Shown piece after piece: positions 46,833-59,380 of a stretch of DNA of 64,000 bases. Position 1 is the stretch's first letter. The number at the start of each line of letters is the position of its first letter. The notes under the pieces are model-generated. The model ran no database searches, was not told the DNA's origin, and saw nothing but the letters and a program-made list of their open reading frames with translations. Source of the stretch: Lichina pygmaea (lineage: Eukaryota; Ascomycota; Lichinomycetes; Lichinales; Lichinaceae); NCBI GenBank assembly GCA_963422465.1, contig OY730170.1, positions 1,364,001 to 1,428,000 of the forward strand, read 5' to 3'. A program made the translations under genes and the position numbers.

Positions 46833-49800
46833 TTAGTCCCGAGACATGCTCGTCTGACCATCTCTTCGGAGCAGCTGGTCGTTTGGCGCAGAATCAGAAT
46901 CAGGATCGGCGGCATCAGCGGCGGCATCAGCGGCGGCGTCAGCGGCGGCGTCAGCGGCGGCGTCAGCGGCGGCGTCAGCGGCGGCGTCAGCGGCGGCGTC
47001 AGCGGCGGCGTCAGCGGCGGCGTCAGCGGCGGCGTCAGCGGCGGCGTCAGCGGCGGCGTCAGCGGCGGCGTCAGCGGCGGCGTCAGCGGCGGCGTCAGCG
47101 GCGGCGTCAGCGGCGGCGTCAGCGGCGGCGTCAGCGGCGGCGTCAGCGGCGGCGTCAGCGGCGGCGTCAGCGGCGGCGTCAGCGGCGGCGTCAGCGGCGG
47201 CGTCAGCGGCGGCGTCAGCGGCGGCGTCAGCGGCGGCGTCAGCGGCGGCGTCAGCGGCGGCGTCAGCGGCGGCGTCAGCGGCGGCGTCAGCGGCGGCGTC
47301 AGCGGCGGCGTCAGCGGCGGCGTCAGCGGCGGCGTCAGCGGCGGCGTCAGCGGCGGCGTCAGCGGCGGCGTCAGCGGCGGCGTCAGCGGCGGCGTCAGCG
47401 GCGGCGTCAGCGGCGGCGTCAGCGGCGGCGTCAGCGGCGGCGTCAGCGGCGGCGTCAGCGGCGGCGTCAGCGGCGGCGTCAGCGGCGGCGTCAGCGGCGG
47501 CGTCAGCGGCGGCGTCAGCGGCGGCGTCAGCGGCGGCGTCAGCGGCGGCGTCAGCGGCGGCGTCAGCGGCGGCAGCATCAGAATCAGGATCAGGATCAGC
47601 AGCAGTAGCAGCAGTGGCACCAGCAGCAGCACCAGCCGAACGACGATCGAAAAGGATACCCCAGATACTGATACCCCATGTGACGAGCGAGGCCACAAAG
47701 GTCACGATGTAGGCTGTCCTGTAGCACTCTGCTCCGTCGGGACAGTCTCGACGGCCGTCTGGGAAGACGACGCTGTTGTGGTCGAAGACTTTGCCTGTAG
47801 GGTTGTTGAGGAGTTAGCGTCATTGGTCATTGGTGATGGGTGATGGGTGATGGGTGATGGGTGATTGGTGATTGATGATTGGTGGTTATGGTGGTTGGTT
47901 GATATGGTTGATTGATGGTGGTTGATTGGAGCAGGACAAGTGGCTCATGCGGAAGGCGTTGAATGGTGTCGAGAAGAAGGAATCTACATTACCGTAGATG
48001 AGATTGAAGATATTAGAGGCTATGATGGCGGCCAGACACATGCATCCCCAGCTACAATTCAGGCAGAGGTTAGTATCTCTCGGCGGGTGATTGGTGGCAG
48101 ACATGGACTGCTTGCTCACTTCTGAGAAAAGCCGTGAACGCCGAATGTCTCGGTAACCTATCGGTATCGTTCTCGATAAGCTTGACGGCACCAACAGAGG
48201 ATTGGAACACGTCGAGAAGGCACAGTACTTTCAAGTCACGAGGAAATGAAACCTTACCAAGGCCGGATAAACACCAAAGGTGATTCCATACGCCACTACT
48301 TCTGCCATCAACATTCATCGCCTGGAAACGTCTTGGAGGAGGAGAACGACACTCACGGCCGCTCAGTCCCGACACGACCCACAGATGATGCGGGTTGGCG
48401 GTCCCAATGGCAGATAATTGAGCCACGGAAAACACCACGCTAGCCAATGCCACGAACCAGTATCTGCTCATGCCCAGCCTTTTCTGGATCACGTCCGAGC
48501 CCACACCTGCCTCGGGTAAGTTTCTCATGTTCAGCATGCTGAATCCCTACGGGGACAGGGGGCGATTCAGAATCATACCACTCGCTAACCGGCCTGAGAA
48601 GCTCGTCAACGAGATGATCGCAACATGTAGATATTGCCGCTTCTCTATGAACTCTTTGGACACGCTGTCATCAAAGTGGCCCCACAATGCTTGCGCCTGT
48701 AGCATCCCGTTAGAGTAATCAAGATCAGGGGAGAGCAGGCTCTCGTACGTCGTTACCGATATTGCTGACTTTCAGGTAAGCGTAGAACTTGGACGAGCAC
48801 GGTCAATGCACCGGACGGACGTACTTGATTGTCATGAGACCAATGCCAGTGAGCAACCCCAGAAGTGTAAACTGCCGCCAGAATTCAAGCCTTCGAACCA
48901 GAGCCAATCCTCGAATGTCCAGATGAGGCGGCTGGCGGTCATCTCCATCGTCGGCTCTGTGGTCGTCCGGAGCGTCGCCAGATAAGAACTCCGATCTGGC
49001 CATACCCGCGTGATCATCCTGATTCGTCACCAGAGATTCGGATCTCGCTCGTGTTGCACTGCGGACTCTCGTCCCTGAAGAATCTTGCAATTGAAAACCC
49101 CTTCGCAGCTCAGCACTTGGCTTGTCTCTCTCGGCCTCATCGCCATTATTATGCAACCGGCCTTTTACGGGCTCCGACGTAAGCCCATTGCTGGACTGCG
49201 ATGGTAGAGGGTCTTCTTGCGTCGGAAGCGAAGCATAGTCCGCCGAGTGATGGACTACCCGGAGAAAGAAGGCCGACACGAAGACCATCCCAAAGGTCCC
49301 GATTGCCAGGAACAGCAGGAACCCGGACGTATCCTCCGGGAAGGCCAGGGACGATAGCCCAGAGAAGAAGAATGCACTGAGACCAAACCCAGACATGGGG
49401 AAGGCAGTGGCTGTGCCTCGATGACTCGGCCAGTTCCAAGCAGCTGGAACACCATCAGTGCCAGCTGAAAGCTACAGCCTGAACTGGGTCTCACAAGTCT
49501 TGACGGCTGCAAAAAAGGCAGAACAACTCCCTGTGGGCCATCAGAAGCTGCCGTCTAGAGAGTGAAGCCATTGAAGTAATCAACATACCAATTCCTGTCA
49601 ACAGAGAGAATATACTTAGGGGCACGATCCCGAAGGAGCCGACACCGTCGACGTAGGCTGAGAAAGTTTAGCAGAAGATGGGTAAGCACTGTGTTGCAAG
49701 TCATACCTCTACGAATGGGATAGTAGCCAGCTCCCAGACAAATTGATCCAAGAAGCACAGCCGGCCTCGGCCCTTTATGGTCGACGAGCATCCCCACTGG

Positions 49801-50144
49801 TATGCCCGTGCCGTACATGCCAAGGTTCGCGGCGGTGCCCTGATCAGCTCAGTACATGAAGGAACGCACTACGCACAGAGAGGCGTCTCACGATGATATT
49901 GATCTCCGTCGACGAGAGCTTGAGCCTCGAGGCGAATTGAGGAGCCCAGGCCGAGTAGGCATACTGTCTAGCTGTCACTGACTGCTGGCCGACGCGGCAG
50001 AAGTGCCAATCTACGTACATTCGTGCCGCAGGCCAGAGCAATGACCGTAGCAGCGATCACGGACACAACCCGCACCGCATTTTTGCTCCCGTTGGCCCTA
50101 GGAATCTTCTGCCACAACCGTAGAGGGTACGAAGACGGAGCCAT
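46833..50144 (-). CDS. Nodulin-like MFS transporter (Mch1-related) with an (Ala-Ala-Ala-Asp)n C-terminal tail, 13 exons
   Basis: This is a 12-helix major facilitator of the nodulin-like group related to yeast Mch1; the substrate is unknown (monocarboxylate-like by family name only). Exons: 50144-50019, 49963-49892, 49839-49707, 49657-49589, 49530-49495, 49443-48825, 48764-48749 (16 nt), 48696-48579, 48506-48357, 48298-48258, 48157-48120, 48051-47993 and 47794-46833. All phases agree and total 812 residues. Landmarks are YAYSAWAPQFASRLKLS, then GTAANLGMYGTGIPVGMLVD, then GSCSAFFAAVKTS, then NWPSHRGTATAFPMSGFGLS, a long acidic central loop after TM6, then ALWGHFDDSVSKEF, HHLWVVSGLSG and GVHGFSQNWGCMCLA. 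The last helix (IVTFVASLVTWGISIWGILF) is followed by about 270 residues of tail, of which about 220 are AAAD repeats from the 12-bp minisatellite. Such a tail is not part of the family. Confidence 0.88.
46907..47574. repeat. 12-bp minisatellite, about 55 units, in coding sequence
   Basis: The unit AGCGGCGGCGTC on the plus strand is repeated almost without change; only the edge units vary (GCATC for GCGTC). On the minus strand it reads GCC GCC GCT GAC, that is Ala-Ala-Ala-Asp, in frame with the transporter. Five of six frames are open across it, so other long ORFs here are artefacts. Confidence 0.95.
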
Positions 50145-51265
50145 GGTTTGGGCCTGTCACGGAAGAATGCATGCAGGAGCAGCAAGCTTCCCTCGGGTAG
50201 GACGTCTCCTAAGCCTGTTTAGCCAAGCTGCCGGGGGAATGTGAGTATAACACTGTTCGAAGGAGCCAGTCATAGCTTGTGAAGCAGCTGGAAACATGGT
50301 GGTTTGACCATCTCATCGAATCTCCATAGAATATCAAGTGAACCTCAGACTGCAGTGAGGTTAGCAAGGTTACCGGTACGGTAATGCTAGAAATCACGTG
50401 AAATATTACCAAAAGTAGAGCGACGACGACAAAGTGTTCCGTACAGAAGCACTTCCGTACATACGCTTGGGTATGCATCGGCTACTCAAATTGGGCGAGC
50501 GTGGTGAGTAAGCTATCGCTTGCTGATTACCGTAGCTGTAAGAGTTCGAGACGGTGGTCCAGAGCGATACGGTGCGATGGTGGGTGGGAACGGTGGGCGC
50601 GGTGGGTTGGCTGGCATGGTTGAAACACTACTGTATCCACAAACAAACAATCCTTGATAAGGAGATCTAAGTAGTTCTACCTTCGTAGAGTTCCGACTTC
50701 ATTACAACCAGTGCGCTGCGGAGAGTGGCTTCCACATGACGTTAGCTGCCGCAAAGCACTGCGTCACTGCTACTTCAACACACACGCTACGGAAGTCGAG
50801 TCTACCGTATCTCAAGAAGTATAATGTACTCGACACTACGGAACACTACGAGTACGGTAAGGTACTGACGGGCAGCAACGATAAGATACAAGCTCGATGT
50901 CGATAAGGGCATCCCGCTCAGACTTGACTACGAGCAAAGCCCGAGATAGTGAATTCTCTTAAGTCAAAGGCAGCACTGTAGATGTGTAAAGCACGGTAAA
51001 CAATCCTTATCGGTGGCTTTCATGCTCCAGATTGCTTCCTCACGTCTCCCTAGCTAGAGTCGGGCCTCCAGGTCTCGGATTCCCAGCCCCAGCCACGTGA
51101 TCAGTCAAGCCAATCTCCGTTGGTCATGACGACCCCTACCACTGCGTACGGAACATGCTATCATTGCAAATGTTGATGGAGATCAAGTAAGCTTTTGATC
51201 GGTGAGCTGCTCTGTCTTCTGCTTGCTAGCCAGTGACCAATTTTCCACCGCGAAGATGTAGGCCA
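50145..51265. other. Intergenic stretch, no gene recognised
   Basis: Upstream of the transporter and downstream of the SRPK-like kinase. Short frames have no support. Confidence 0.5.
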
Positions 51266-52487
51266 TTAGTCAGAACCAGAAGTCCGGTGCATCTTCAGGA
51301 GAGCTTTGAAGGAAGCGTCTTGCAGAAGCTCATCGGCGGTGATACGCTGGTCGTAGTCGTAGCAGAATCCCTTGGCCATGACAGATAGCAAATGGTTCTG
51401 CTCGGTTCGACCCATCTTGGGACGTCTGTGCGCGACTATTGCCGGAAGACTGATCACAGGGTCCGGTTCCCTGCTTAGATCATACCACCAGTCGAGGCTT
51501 GCATCGGCAAAAGCGAAAGAGCCCTTCCAATGCTCAGGCAGAGGACCTAGAACACGGACTAGGCGCGACACCTGCGAGACCGACCCGCTGCTCATGAAAA
51601 GAGGGTAGTCAAGATATAGCTCCACGAAGAGGCACATGTAGCTCCACATGTCACTGGCGTAACTTGGATCCACGTTGTGGAGTCGCTCAGGGGCACAATA
51701 GCCAACAGGGGACTGCATCTTGCACTTCACAGGAGTGCCAGCCATGATCGAATGGCCAAAGTCACCGAGATAGATATTGCCCGTGACCAGACTTTCGGGG
51801 ACCTTGACTGGCCTGACAAGCTCTCCCTTTCTCCACGTCTCCAAAAGGATCTTCTGCGGCCGACCAAGGAGTTCATATTTGGTGTCTGTGTCGTGACAGT
51901 CGAGGGGCTTCATACCCCATAGGATACACCCTTGGTTCAGGTCTGTGGAAGGTATTAGCAATCAAGTGAGAAGACAATGCCAACTCACCACGATGTACTA
52001 TCCGACTGCGGTGTAGGGACGCCAAAGCCTTCAACAACCGATAGGCAGCGGACATGCGGCTAGCCATCGATGCTTGTGTCCGATGAGAGTCCAGATTCGG
52101 CGCTCGCACGGGAAACACAAGAACTCGGTGATCACCATGGTGGCCACTAAGGATGAAGGTCGCCTCGTACGTGAGAAGATTGGACGTTTCCGGTACGAGG
52201 CGGAGGATCTCGTCCTGCATGTAGAGCTCATGCTCTCCAGCTTCCCCTGGGACCATGATTTTAAGAGCAACATCCTTCTTCTTTTCCATATCGTGGGCCA
52301 ACCAGACGGTTGAGAAGCCGCCATGACCGAGCTTATGCTCTATACGGTATTTGCGATCAAGCGTTTCTCCGATGCAGACCGGATGGTATAAACCCTGGTG
52401 ATACCGCTCAACAGGCTCGGCTTCGTCTTCCACATCGTCTTCACCTTCGGAGTCGACAAAGTCACCGGTGTACATGATCTTGTTCAT
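51266..52487 (-). CDS. SRPK-like serine/threonine protein kinase
   Basis: This is a compact kinase of the SR-protein-kinase-like group that is expanded in filamentous fungi. Exon 1 is 52487-51989 and exon 2 is 51942-51266, with a 46-nt intron that splits the HRD motif; 391 residues. Landmarks in order are YHPVCIGETLDRKYRIEHKL, glycine loop GHGGFSTVWLA, VALKIM with the catalytic Lys, VHRDLNQGCILWG, DFG in YLGDFGHS, APE in PVGYCAPER, DMWSYMCLFVELYLDYPLF and the final IT-A-DELLQ helix region. The YHPV-x-IG-DR-Y start is typical for SRPKs. The long spacer between lobes seen in Sky1/SRPK1 is absent. The activation segment appears intact, so an active kinase is likely; substrates cannot be told from the sequence. 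Confidence 0.93.
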
Positions 52488-52747
52488 TCGGCAGTGCGTT
52501 CGCGAAGGAAGGAGTAGTCGCTCTCAGTTTGGTGTATTGCTGACACGTACTGTACTTACGTACAGGAGATGAAGTGGCGACGCAATAGTTTCACCGACCG
52601 GAATGCTGTTGTGGAGTTGATGGGACGGCCTCGATCTGGAGGCAGAGAGCAGAAGCCAGAAGATGTGTCATTGAGCGTGGCCTCTCCCGAGAGGAGAAGC
52701 CGGTCTAGTTAAGCTAGACGAAGAGATCCTCTCTAGCGATACCCGTG

Positions 52748-53543
52748 CCATGGGGGGGTATTACCCCCCCCCCCCCCCCCCTCCCGTCCCTTCGGTACGT
52801 CCGGGACACCCCTCCGCCAGGAGGGGTGTCAGACAGTTTAATGATCACTTTCTTGTCAGGATCAATTGTAATGTCTATAATTCCACAACTAAATAGAAAT
52901 GTACTGTAAACGGCTTATTTGATTCCTATACTTCTGTACTATTATCTCTGAAGTTATAGGCTTCTCTAGATTTTTGTGGTGTTGCTGAGAAGCTATGACA
53001 GTAGTCGCTCATCAAGATGTTTCCAGCAACATCAATTTTACAACAGTTATAACTCCACAACTAGATAGACAAGTAGTAATTTTTATATATCCATCTGATC
53101 CCCCTACTCTTATAGTACTATCCTTAAACTGTACTCTCCCTGAAATCACTGGTATTGCTAAGTAGTTATTATAGTCTGACTTGCCTACGTAGTAGTCCTT
53201 CTCAATCCTCTCATGAGAGAGCTCACTTCTCTCACAATAGTAAGCTTTTTCTAGTTTTAAAGTCGCTGTACTAGGACATCAAATTCCCTGCCTAACTTTG
53301 GTACGGTACGGCGATAGCATTTTCACAGTCAGAGATGGAGTCCACACCTTCTGTGATGCAAGCCTCAGCTTCCTTGTAAGATTTGGCCATGTTGTGGTCG
53401 AGGTGTAGTGGTTTAAAATTGGTGACTATCAACAGATTTACTAGCGATCATTGAACTGTCCGACACCCCCTCCTGGTGGAAGGGTGTCCCGGACGTACCG
53501 AAGGGACGGGAGGAGGGGGGTAATAATACGTACCCCCCCATGG
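52748..53543. mobile_element. Non-autonomous DNA transposon (MITE-like) with about 100-bp terminal inverted repeats
   Basis: The left end (about 52748-52846, starting CCATGGGGGGGTA) is an imperfect inverted copy of the right end (about 53445-53543). Both share CTCCCGTCCCTTCGGTACGT and CCGGGACACCC. The 600-bp interior is AT-rich, has no ORF, and contains two related segments (about 52860-52950 and 53030-53130, both with CCACAACTA-A/G-ATAGA). Each inverted repeat contains a hairpin (GACACCCCTCC-GCCA-GGAGGGGTGTC on the left). The exact outer border and the target-site duplication are unclear, so the superfamily is open. It sits in the divergent promoter between the SRPK-like kinase and SERINC. 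Confidence 0.8.
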
Positions 53544-53701
53544 CCCGGCACGCCCGGGTAGTAGTTATGTCCAACAAGGCTGCTTATCTAAGCACAACTC
53601 CGTTCAATGGCCCCGTGATCGACCATCATATGCCCCGGGTCATCGAACGCTTGGATGCGGACGACAACAGCAACTTCAAATTCTAACATAGCATAGCAGC
53701 C

Positions 53702-55312
53702 ATGGGAGCACTCCTTTCGCTGCCCTTGCTGGTTGTGCCCAGTGTGGGTACGGTACGTCGTAATCCTGAATGCCTTGTCTTGATGATTGCTAACCCTACA
53801 TATCTGCCAGCTTGTGACGTTCGCTGCGTCATGCTGTGGCGCGGCTACGTGCTCAGCCGTCTGCAGTGCCTGCGGAAAGTGTCAGAGCAGGTGAGTGTCT
53901 CGCTCCTCTCCCAATGCTGTCAGGCTACGATGGTGACTGGCAGATAGCACTGCAACTCGGATCGCTTATGCCTTGATCTTGCTCGTCAACTCGATCCTCT
54001 CATGGATCATGTTCACTCCCTGGGCCTTGAATAAGCTCAAGCACCTAACTCTTGATTACATGAAGATCAGTTGTGATGGGAAAGAATGCCACGGATTCGT
54101 CGCGGTGCACCGAATCAACTTCGCCCTCGGCATCTTCCACGCCATCCTCGCAATCATCCTCCTTGGGGTGAAGTCATCTAAGGATGGTCGAGCGGCCATC
54201 CAAAACGGGTTCTGGGGGCCCAAGGTCGTCGCCTGGCTTGGCCTCATAGTGTTGACCTTCTTCATCCCTCAAGGTTTCTTCATCACCTGGGGAAACTACT
54301 TCGCCCTGTTCGGCGCCATCCTGTTCTTGTTGTTGGGACTCATCCTTCTGGTCGATCTTGCCCATACGTGGGCCGAGTACTGCTTGGAGAAGATTGAATT
54401 CCACGATTCCCGGGCATGGCGAGGAGTACTACTGGGCTCCACTCTCGGGATGTATCTGGCCGCCCTCGCCCTGACGATAGTCATGTACATTTTCTTCGCT
54501 CACGGCGGCTGCTCGATGAACCAGGCTGCCATCACTGTGAGTCGGCTGATGCTACAGATGGCGAGGTGGTCTGCTGATTCGCTTGACAGGTCAATCTTAT
54601 CCTGCTGCTCCTTGTGTCGTTCGTTTCTGTTCACCCGACGATCCAAGACTACAACCCTCGGGCTGGCCTGGGTCAGTCGGCCATGGTAGCCATCTACTGC
54701 ACCTATCTCACCATGTCTGCCGTCTCGATGGAGCCGGACGACAAGCACTGCAACCCGATACTCCGAGCGAACCGGGGAACGAGGACGGCATCGATCGTGC
54801 TCGGCGCGGTTGTCACGATGCTCACGATCGCTTACACAACGACTCGTGCCGCCACGCAAGGACTCGCCCTGGGATCTAAGGGCCCAAGCAACTACGCGCA
54901 GATCGGTAGCGATGATGTCGAGCATAGCCTCGTCACCCAGCAGCCGTCAACCCGAAAGGAGATGCGTGCCGAGGCACTGCGGGCCGCGGTAGCGAGCGGC
55001 AGCTTACCGCCGAGCGCCCTGGACGATAGTGACGACAACGACAGCGACGACGGGTCCACCGCAAAGGACGATGAGCGACATGCAACACAGTATAGCTATA
55101 CCTTGTTCCATCTCATTTTCTTGCTGGCAACCACCTGGGTGGCCACCTTGCTCACGATGAACGTCGACAAGGACAAGACGGGCGACTTTGTACCGGTTGG
55201 TCGTACTTACTGGGCTAGCTGGGTCAAGATCGTCAGCGCATGGGTCTGTTACGCGATGTACACGTGGTCTCTCGTCGCACCGGTTGCTCTGCCTGATCGG
55301 TTCGGATATTGA
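53702..55312 (+). CDS. SERINC/TDE1/Tms1-family membrane protein
   Basis: This is a multi-pass (about ten-helix) membrane protein of the SERINC family (yeast Tms1), proposed to incorporate serine into membrane lipids or act as a lipid scramblase. Exons are 53702-53752, 53811-53890, 53948-54536 and 54590-55312, with introns of 53-58 nt; phases agree and the product is 480 residues, the usual size. Landmarks are the N-terminal MGALLSLPLL, the conserved cysteine cluster (LVTFAASCCGAATCSAVCSA) in exon 2, AVHRINFALGIFHAILAIIL, WGPKVVAWLGLIVLTFFIPQ and GWLCM-type late segments such as MVAIYCTYLTMSAVSMEPDD. A Ser/Asp-rich cytosolic loop (ALDDSDDNDSDDGS) precedes the last two helices. Confidence 0.94.
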
Positions 55313-55892
55313 TGGGGTTCAATCGAGACCGCTTGGTATAGCATACGATACCAGCCCTCCTGCAGGCTGCGGTAAAGGAGGCTGAGGGGCGTGACCCAAC
55401 TCCCTTCTCCAGCGTCACTCGGAGTCAAGTCGAGGGTGATGGAGCGACGCGTCAAGGAGCCACTGTTCACTGAATTTTTAGGTCGCTTTCGCTATCTGTT
55501 GTGCTATGATTTTACAGCTCATTTAAGAGGGTATGGCATTGTCTAGTGATTGTCATACCTACCCAAGTATACAGACTTTCAATCATTTGCGAGTCGGCCG
55601 ATATGATCTGCCCACATTCGCGCTGTACGCCTTGTACTGTTGCGACACTGCCAGGGCATCCCCCAACGTCATGCTCGTATGAAGCCCCCACGATGGCTAC
55701 GAGTAACAAGACTCCAGGGGCCTTGTTTACGATTTACATATGTTGTTGGGCGCATGGATCTCTCCGATTGTGGTGGTAGTCCCGCGGCGCGAACAGGTTC
55801 TCGTGGGTGAAATGCGAGTTACGGCGTCTCACCATCTACGGTAGCGTACGGTACTCTCTACGGTACCGCCTAGGAGGCGCACCAGGCGCATT
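55313..55892. other. Intergenic stretch, no gene recognised
   Basis: It lies between SERINC and PMS1 (both plus). No supported gene; short GTACGG words occur at 55845-55870. Confidence 0.45.
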
Positions 55893-58800
55893 ATGGCCAC
55901 CATCAAACCCATCGAACGGCAGAGCGTATGTGGAATTTGTATCAACAGCCTATGCGACATATCGGCTGAGATCTTGCTATAGGTCCATCAAATACAGTCT
56001 GGGCAAGTCATTGTCGACCTATGCTCCGTCGTGAAGGAGCTGGTGGAAAACAGTCTAGATGCCGGAGCCACGTCAATTGGTACGAAATCCAGTTTCCGAC
56101 CACGCAGAGCCAGGAGGATGACCGCTTCTACACAGATGTACGGCTCAAGGGCAACGGGCTGGATCTTGTGGAAGTCCAGGACAACGGCGAAGGGATATCA
56201 CCTGAGAACTACGAAAGCATCGGTGCGAGAGAACTCCATCCCCAATCACCAGTGTCACGCTTCTCACATTACTGACTCATCAACGTACGATAGCGCTTAA
56301 GCACTACACGTCCAAGCTCTCGTCCTATGCTGAGCTGGACTCTCTCGAGACATTCGGCTTCCGAGGAGAGGCCTTGTCATCTCTCTGCGCCGTCTCGGAC
56401 ATGTATATCGTCACAGCCCAAGCGGGAGAGGCGCCAAAGGGGATGAAGCTCGAGTTTGAGAGATCTGGGAAGCTGAAAGCTACACACGTGGCGGCGAGCC
56501 CTAAAGGAACTACCATCGTCATAGAGGGCCTCTTCAAGAAGCTTCCTGTCAGGCGCAGGGAGCTTGAGAAGAACATCAAACGAGAATACGTCAAGGTGCT
56601 CGCCGTCTTACAGGCTTACGCTTGCGTATCTGCCGCGGTCAAGTTTACAGTAAGCAACCAGACGAATAAAGGGTCGGTTGATACGCATTGCACGAGCAAG
56701 ACCTCCCTGACTGATGTATAGGAAGAGGGCGGTGGTGTTTGCAACCAAATCGAATAAGACCACCAGAGAGAACATTGCCAATGTGTTTGGGTCGAAGACT
56801 CTTGCAAGTCTTATGCCTCTTGACATTGAGTCCGAAGTGGCGCCCAGGCTGGCCATCAAAGCTACTGGAAACGACGACGATGGCGTCCGCAGGTTCGCAT
56901 GAATCACTCCCACGATCGGACGATCGGACGATCAGACGATCAGGCGACTGACTGGCTGTCAAGCCCCAAGACGGTCCGGGTCCTTGGCCATATCTCTCGT
57001 CCGGCCTTTGGCGAAGCACGACAGGCGCCGGATCGGCAAATGTTCTTCGTCAACCGGAGGCCTTGCGGGCTCCCGCAAGTGGCGCGCGCCTTCAACGAGG
57101 TCTACAAGTCGTATAGTGTTTCTCAGTCGCCTTTCATCTTTGCTGACCTGCAAATGGACACGAGTAAGTTTTACCGCCGGAGCACAGGTCGACTGACTAA
57201 CGCCGGACAGGCTCTTACGATGTCAATGTATCGCCTGACAAGAGGACAATCTTCATACACGATCAATCGGCCATGCTCGAGGCACTGAGAGTCAGTTTCG
57301 ATCAACTAGATCCGCTACGGCTTGCAACGCCTCGTGCTAACGTATGATAGTCTTCTGTTGCCAAGCTGCTGGAAGATCAAACCCCAACTCTGCCGCACAA
57401 TCAGTTGACCGATCAGCGCCTGCCAGCGTTCAAAAAGTTGTCAATTACTCGGCAGACGATAGATGCCTCGAGTGCTCCAGAGTCAGATAGGACAGGAACA
57501 GATGGCGACCTCGATGACGATGATCATACACTAGACAAAGCCAAGCTAAGAGAGACGGACGACGAACGGGTACCATTCGGGGAATCCGATACGGCCAGAT
57601 ATCCCACTCTTCAGGGCAGGAGTCTTGTTCGTGAAGAGTCTTTACCGCTGCAAGCGAACCACCAAGAAATTGGACAAACACCATCAGACCCCGAAGATGC
57701 AGACCCTTCCGAGAGTTCTCACGACTTTGCAAAGCCGGGAGGGCTCGGAAGCCCTCCCAAAGGGTCCCCAACGTTGACACCATCGTACAGGCCTCAGCAC
57801 ACCAAAGCACCCCGAGCAGTAGAGGCCAAAGAAGTACCCTCAATCTCTTTTTCGTCGTATCGGCAGACACCGGGGGCGCTCCAGGGCGCTTTCGATCGCA
57901 TGCGATCTAAGCGGAGGGTGCCTGACACAGCGACCATCACCATCAACTCGAAGACTGTCATCTCGCCTCTGAACAGCTCAAGTGCGAAGAGACCTAGGCT
58001 TACAGACCCTGCTAAGGGCAACGCGGCCAACGTCGGACAGAGTCTAGCGGGCAAGTTGCGGGCCTTTGTCGCGCCCCATTTGCACGACGACGCAGCGGAA
58101 AATGGATCGAATGGGGCGGACTCTGCAAAGTCGGATTCAGATGATGGTCTATCTCTGTCAGATCGAGAGCAATCTGAAGACGATGCTGGCGCGAGTTCAG
58201 GGATAGATGTGCCCGCCGGTGGTGATGGTTGCTTCAACGATGATATCGCACGAGACGTCGACGAGTGTTTTGATGAAGCCGAGGAGCACAGGAAACTGGA
58301 AGGAGAAGTGGCAGAGCTGATTTACAGTGCCGAACAACAGGCGCATCCGACCACAGACGCCGGCCCGACGCGACTTCGAGCTTTGAAAGGTGCTGTCACT
58401 GGAGACGATACGATCCAGCTGGTGCAAACTCTGAACACGTCTGTGGACGAGGTTGAAAGAAAGCTGGCCAGCCTACAGAAAGCGCTTGAGAAGCACCAGG
58501 AGGAGAAGGTCGCGGAGGGCGTCGGTGGTCAGGGTGAGCTGAGCGGAGCGTCTGCAGAGGAACGACTGTCGCTCTCTGTGTCCAAGGATGACTTTCGGCG
58601 GATGAGCATCGTCGGCCAGTTCAACCTGGGCTTCATACTGGCCACCCGACGGGCCATGACTGAGTCCCAACCCGCAGAGTCAACTATCAAGACTCAGGAC
58701 GAAGTCTTCATCATCGACCAGCACGCGTCGGACGAGATCTACAACTTTGAGCGGTTGCAGGCAACGACGGTGGTTCAGAGCCAGCCTCTCGTGACGCCTC

Positions 58801-59339
58801 GGCTGCTGAACCTCACCGCGATCGAAGAGGAGACACTGATCGAGAACCAGCACGTGCTCCAAAAGAACGGCTTCGTCGTCGAGGTCGACGGATCCGGCGC
58901 CAAACCGGTCGGACGAAGATGCCGGCTGGTCAGTCTACCGATGAGCAGGGAAGTCGTGTTCGACATGCGCGACCTCGAAGAGCTGCTCGCATTGCTCGCC
59001 GAAGCGCCACCCGTTCCGCAATCAAGCAAGCCTTTGCCCGGCGGTAGTATCATGACGACAACGACGGTGCCGCGGCCGAGCAAGGTCCGCCGCATGTTCG
59101 CCATGAGGGCGTGTCGTTCGTCGATCATGATCGGCCGAAGCCTGACGCCAAAGCAGATGGCCACGGTCGTGCGGCACATGGGCGAGATGGACAAGCCGTG
59201 GAACTGCCCGCACGGCCGACCGACGATGAGACATGTCGCCAGCCTGAACAGCTGGGCGAAGTGGCAAGAGGGGTGTGGTGCGACAGTAGATTTCTTCCGT
59301 CAGAACGAGCAGGATGCGAAAGTCGCGGCCACGACCGAG

Positions 59340-59380
<41 letters not shown>

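Noticed and set aside
46709-47608. Plus-strand ORF of Arg-Arg-Arg-Gln repeats and a minus-strand Pro-Leu-Thr-Pro repeat frame
   Set aside because: Both are shadows of the 12-bp minisatellite, which leaves five of six frames open; only the Ala-Asp frame joins the transporter exons.
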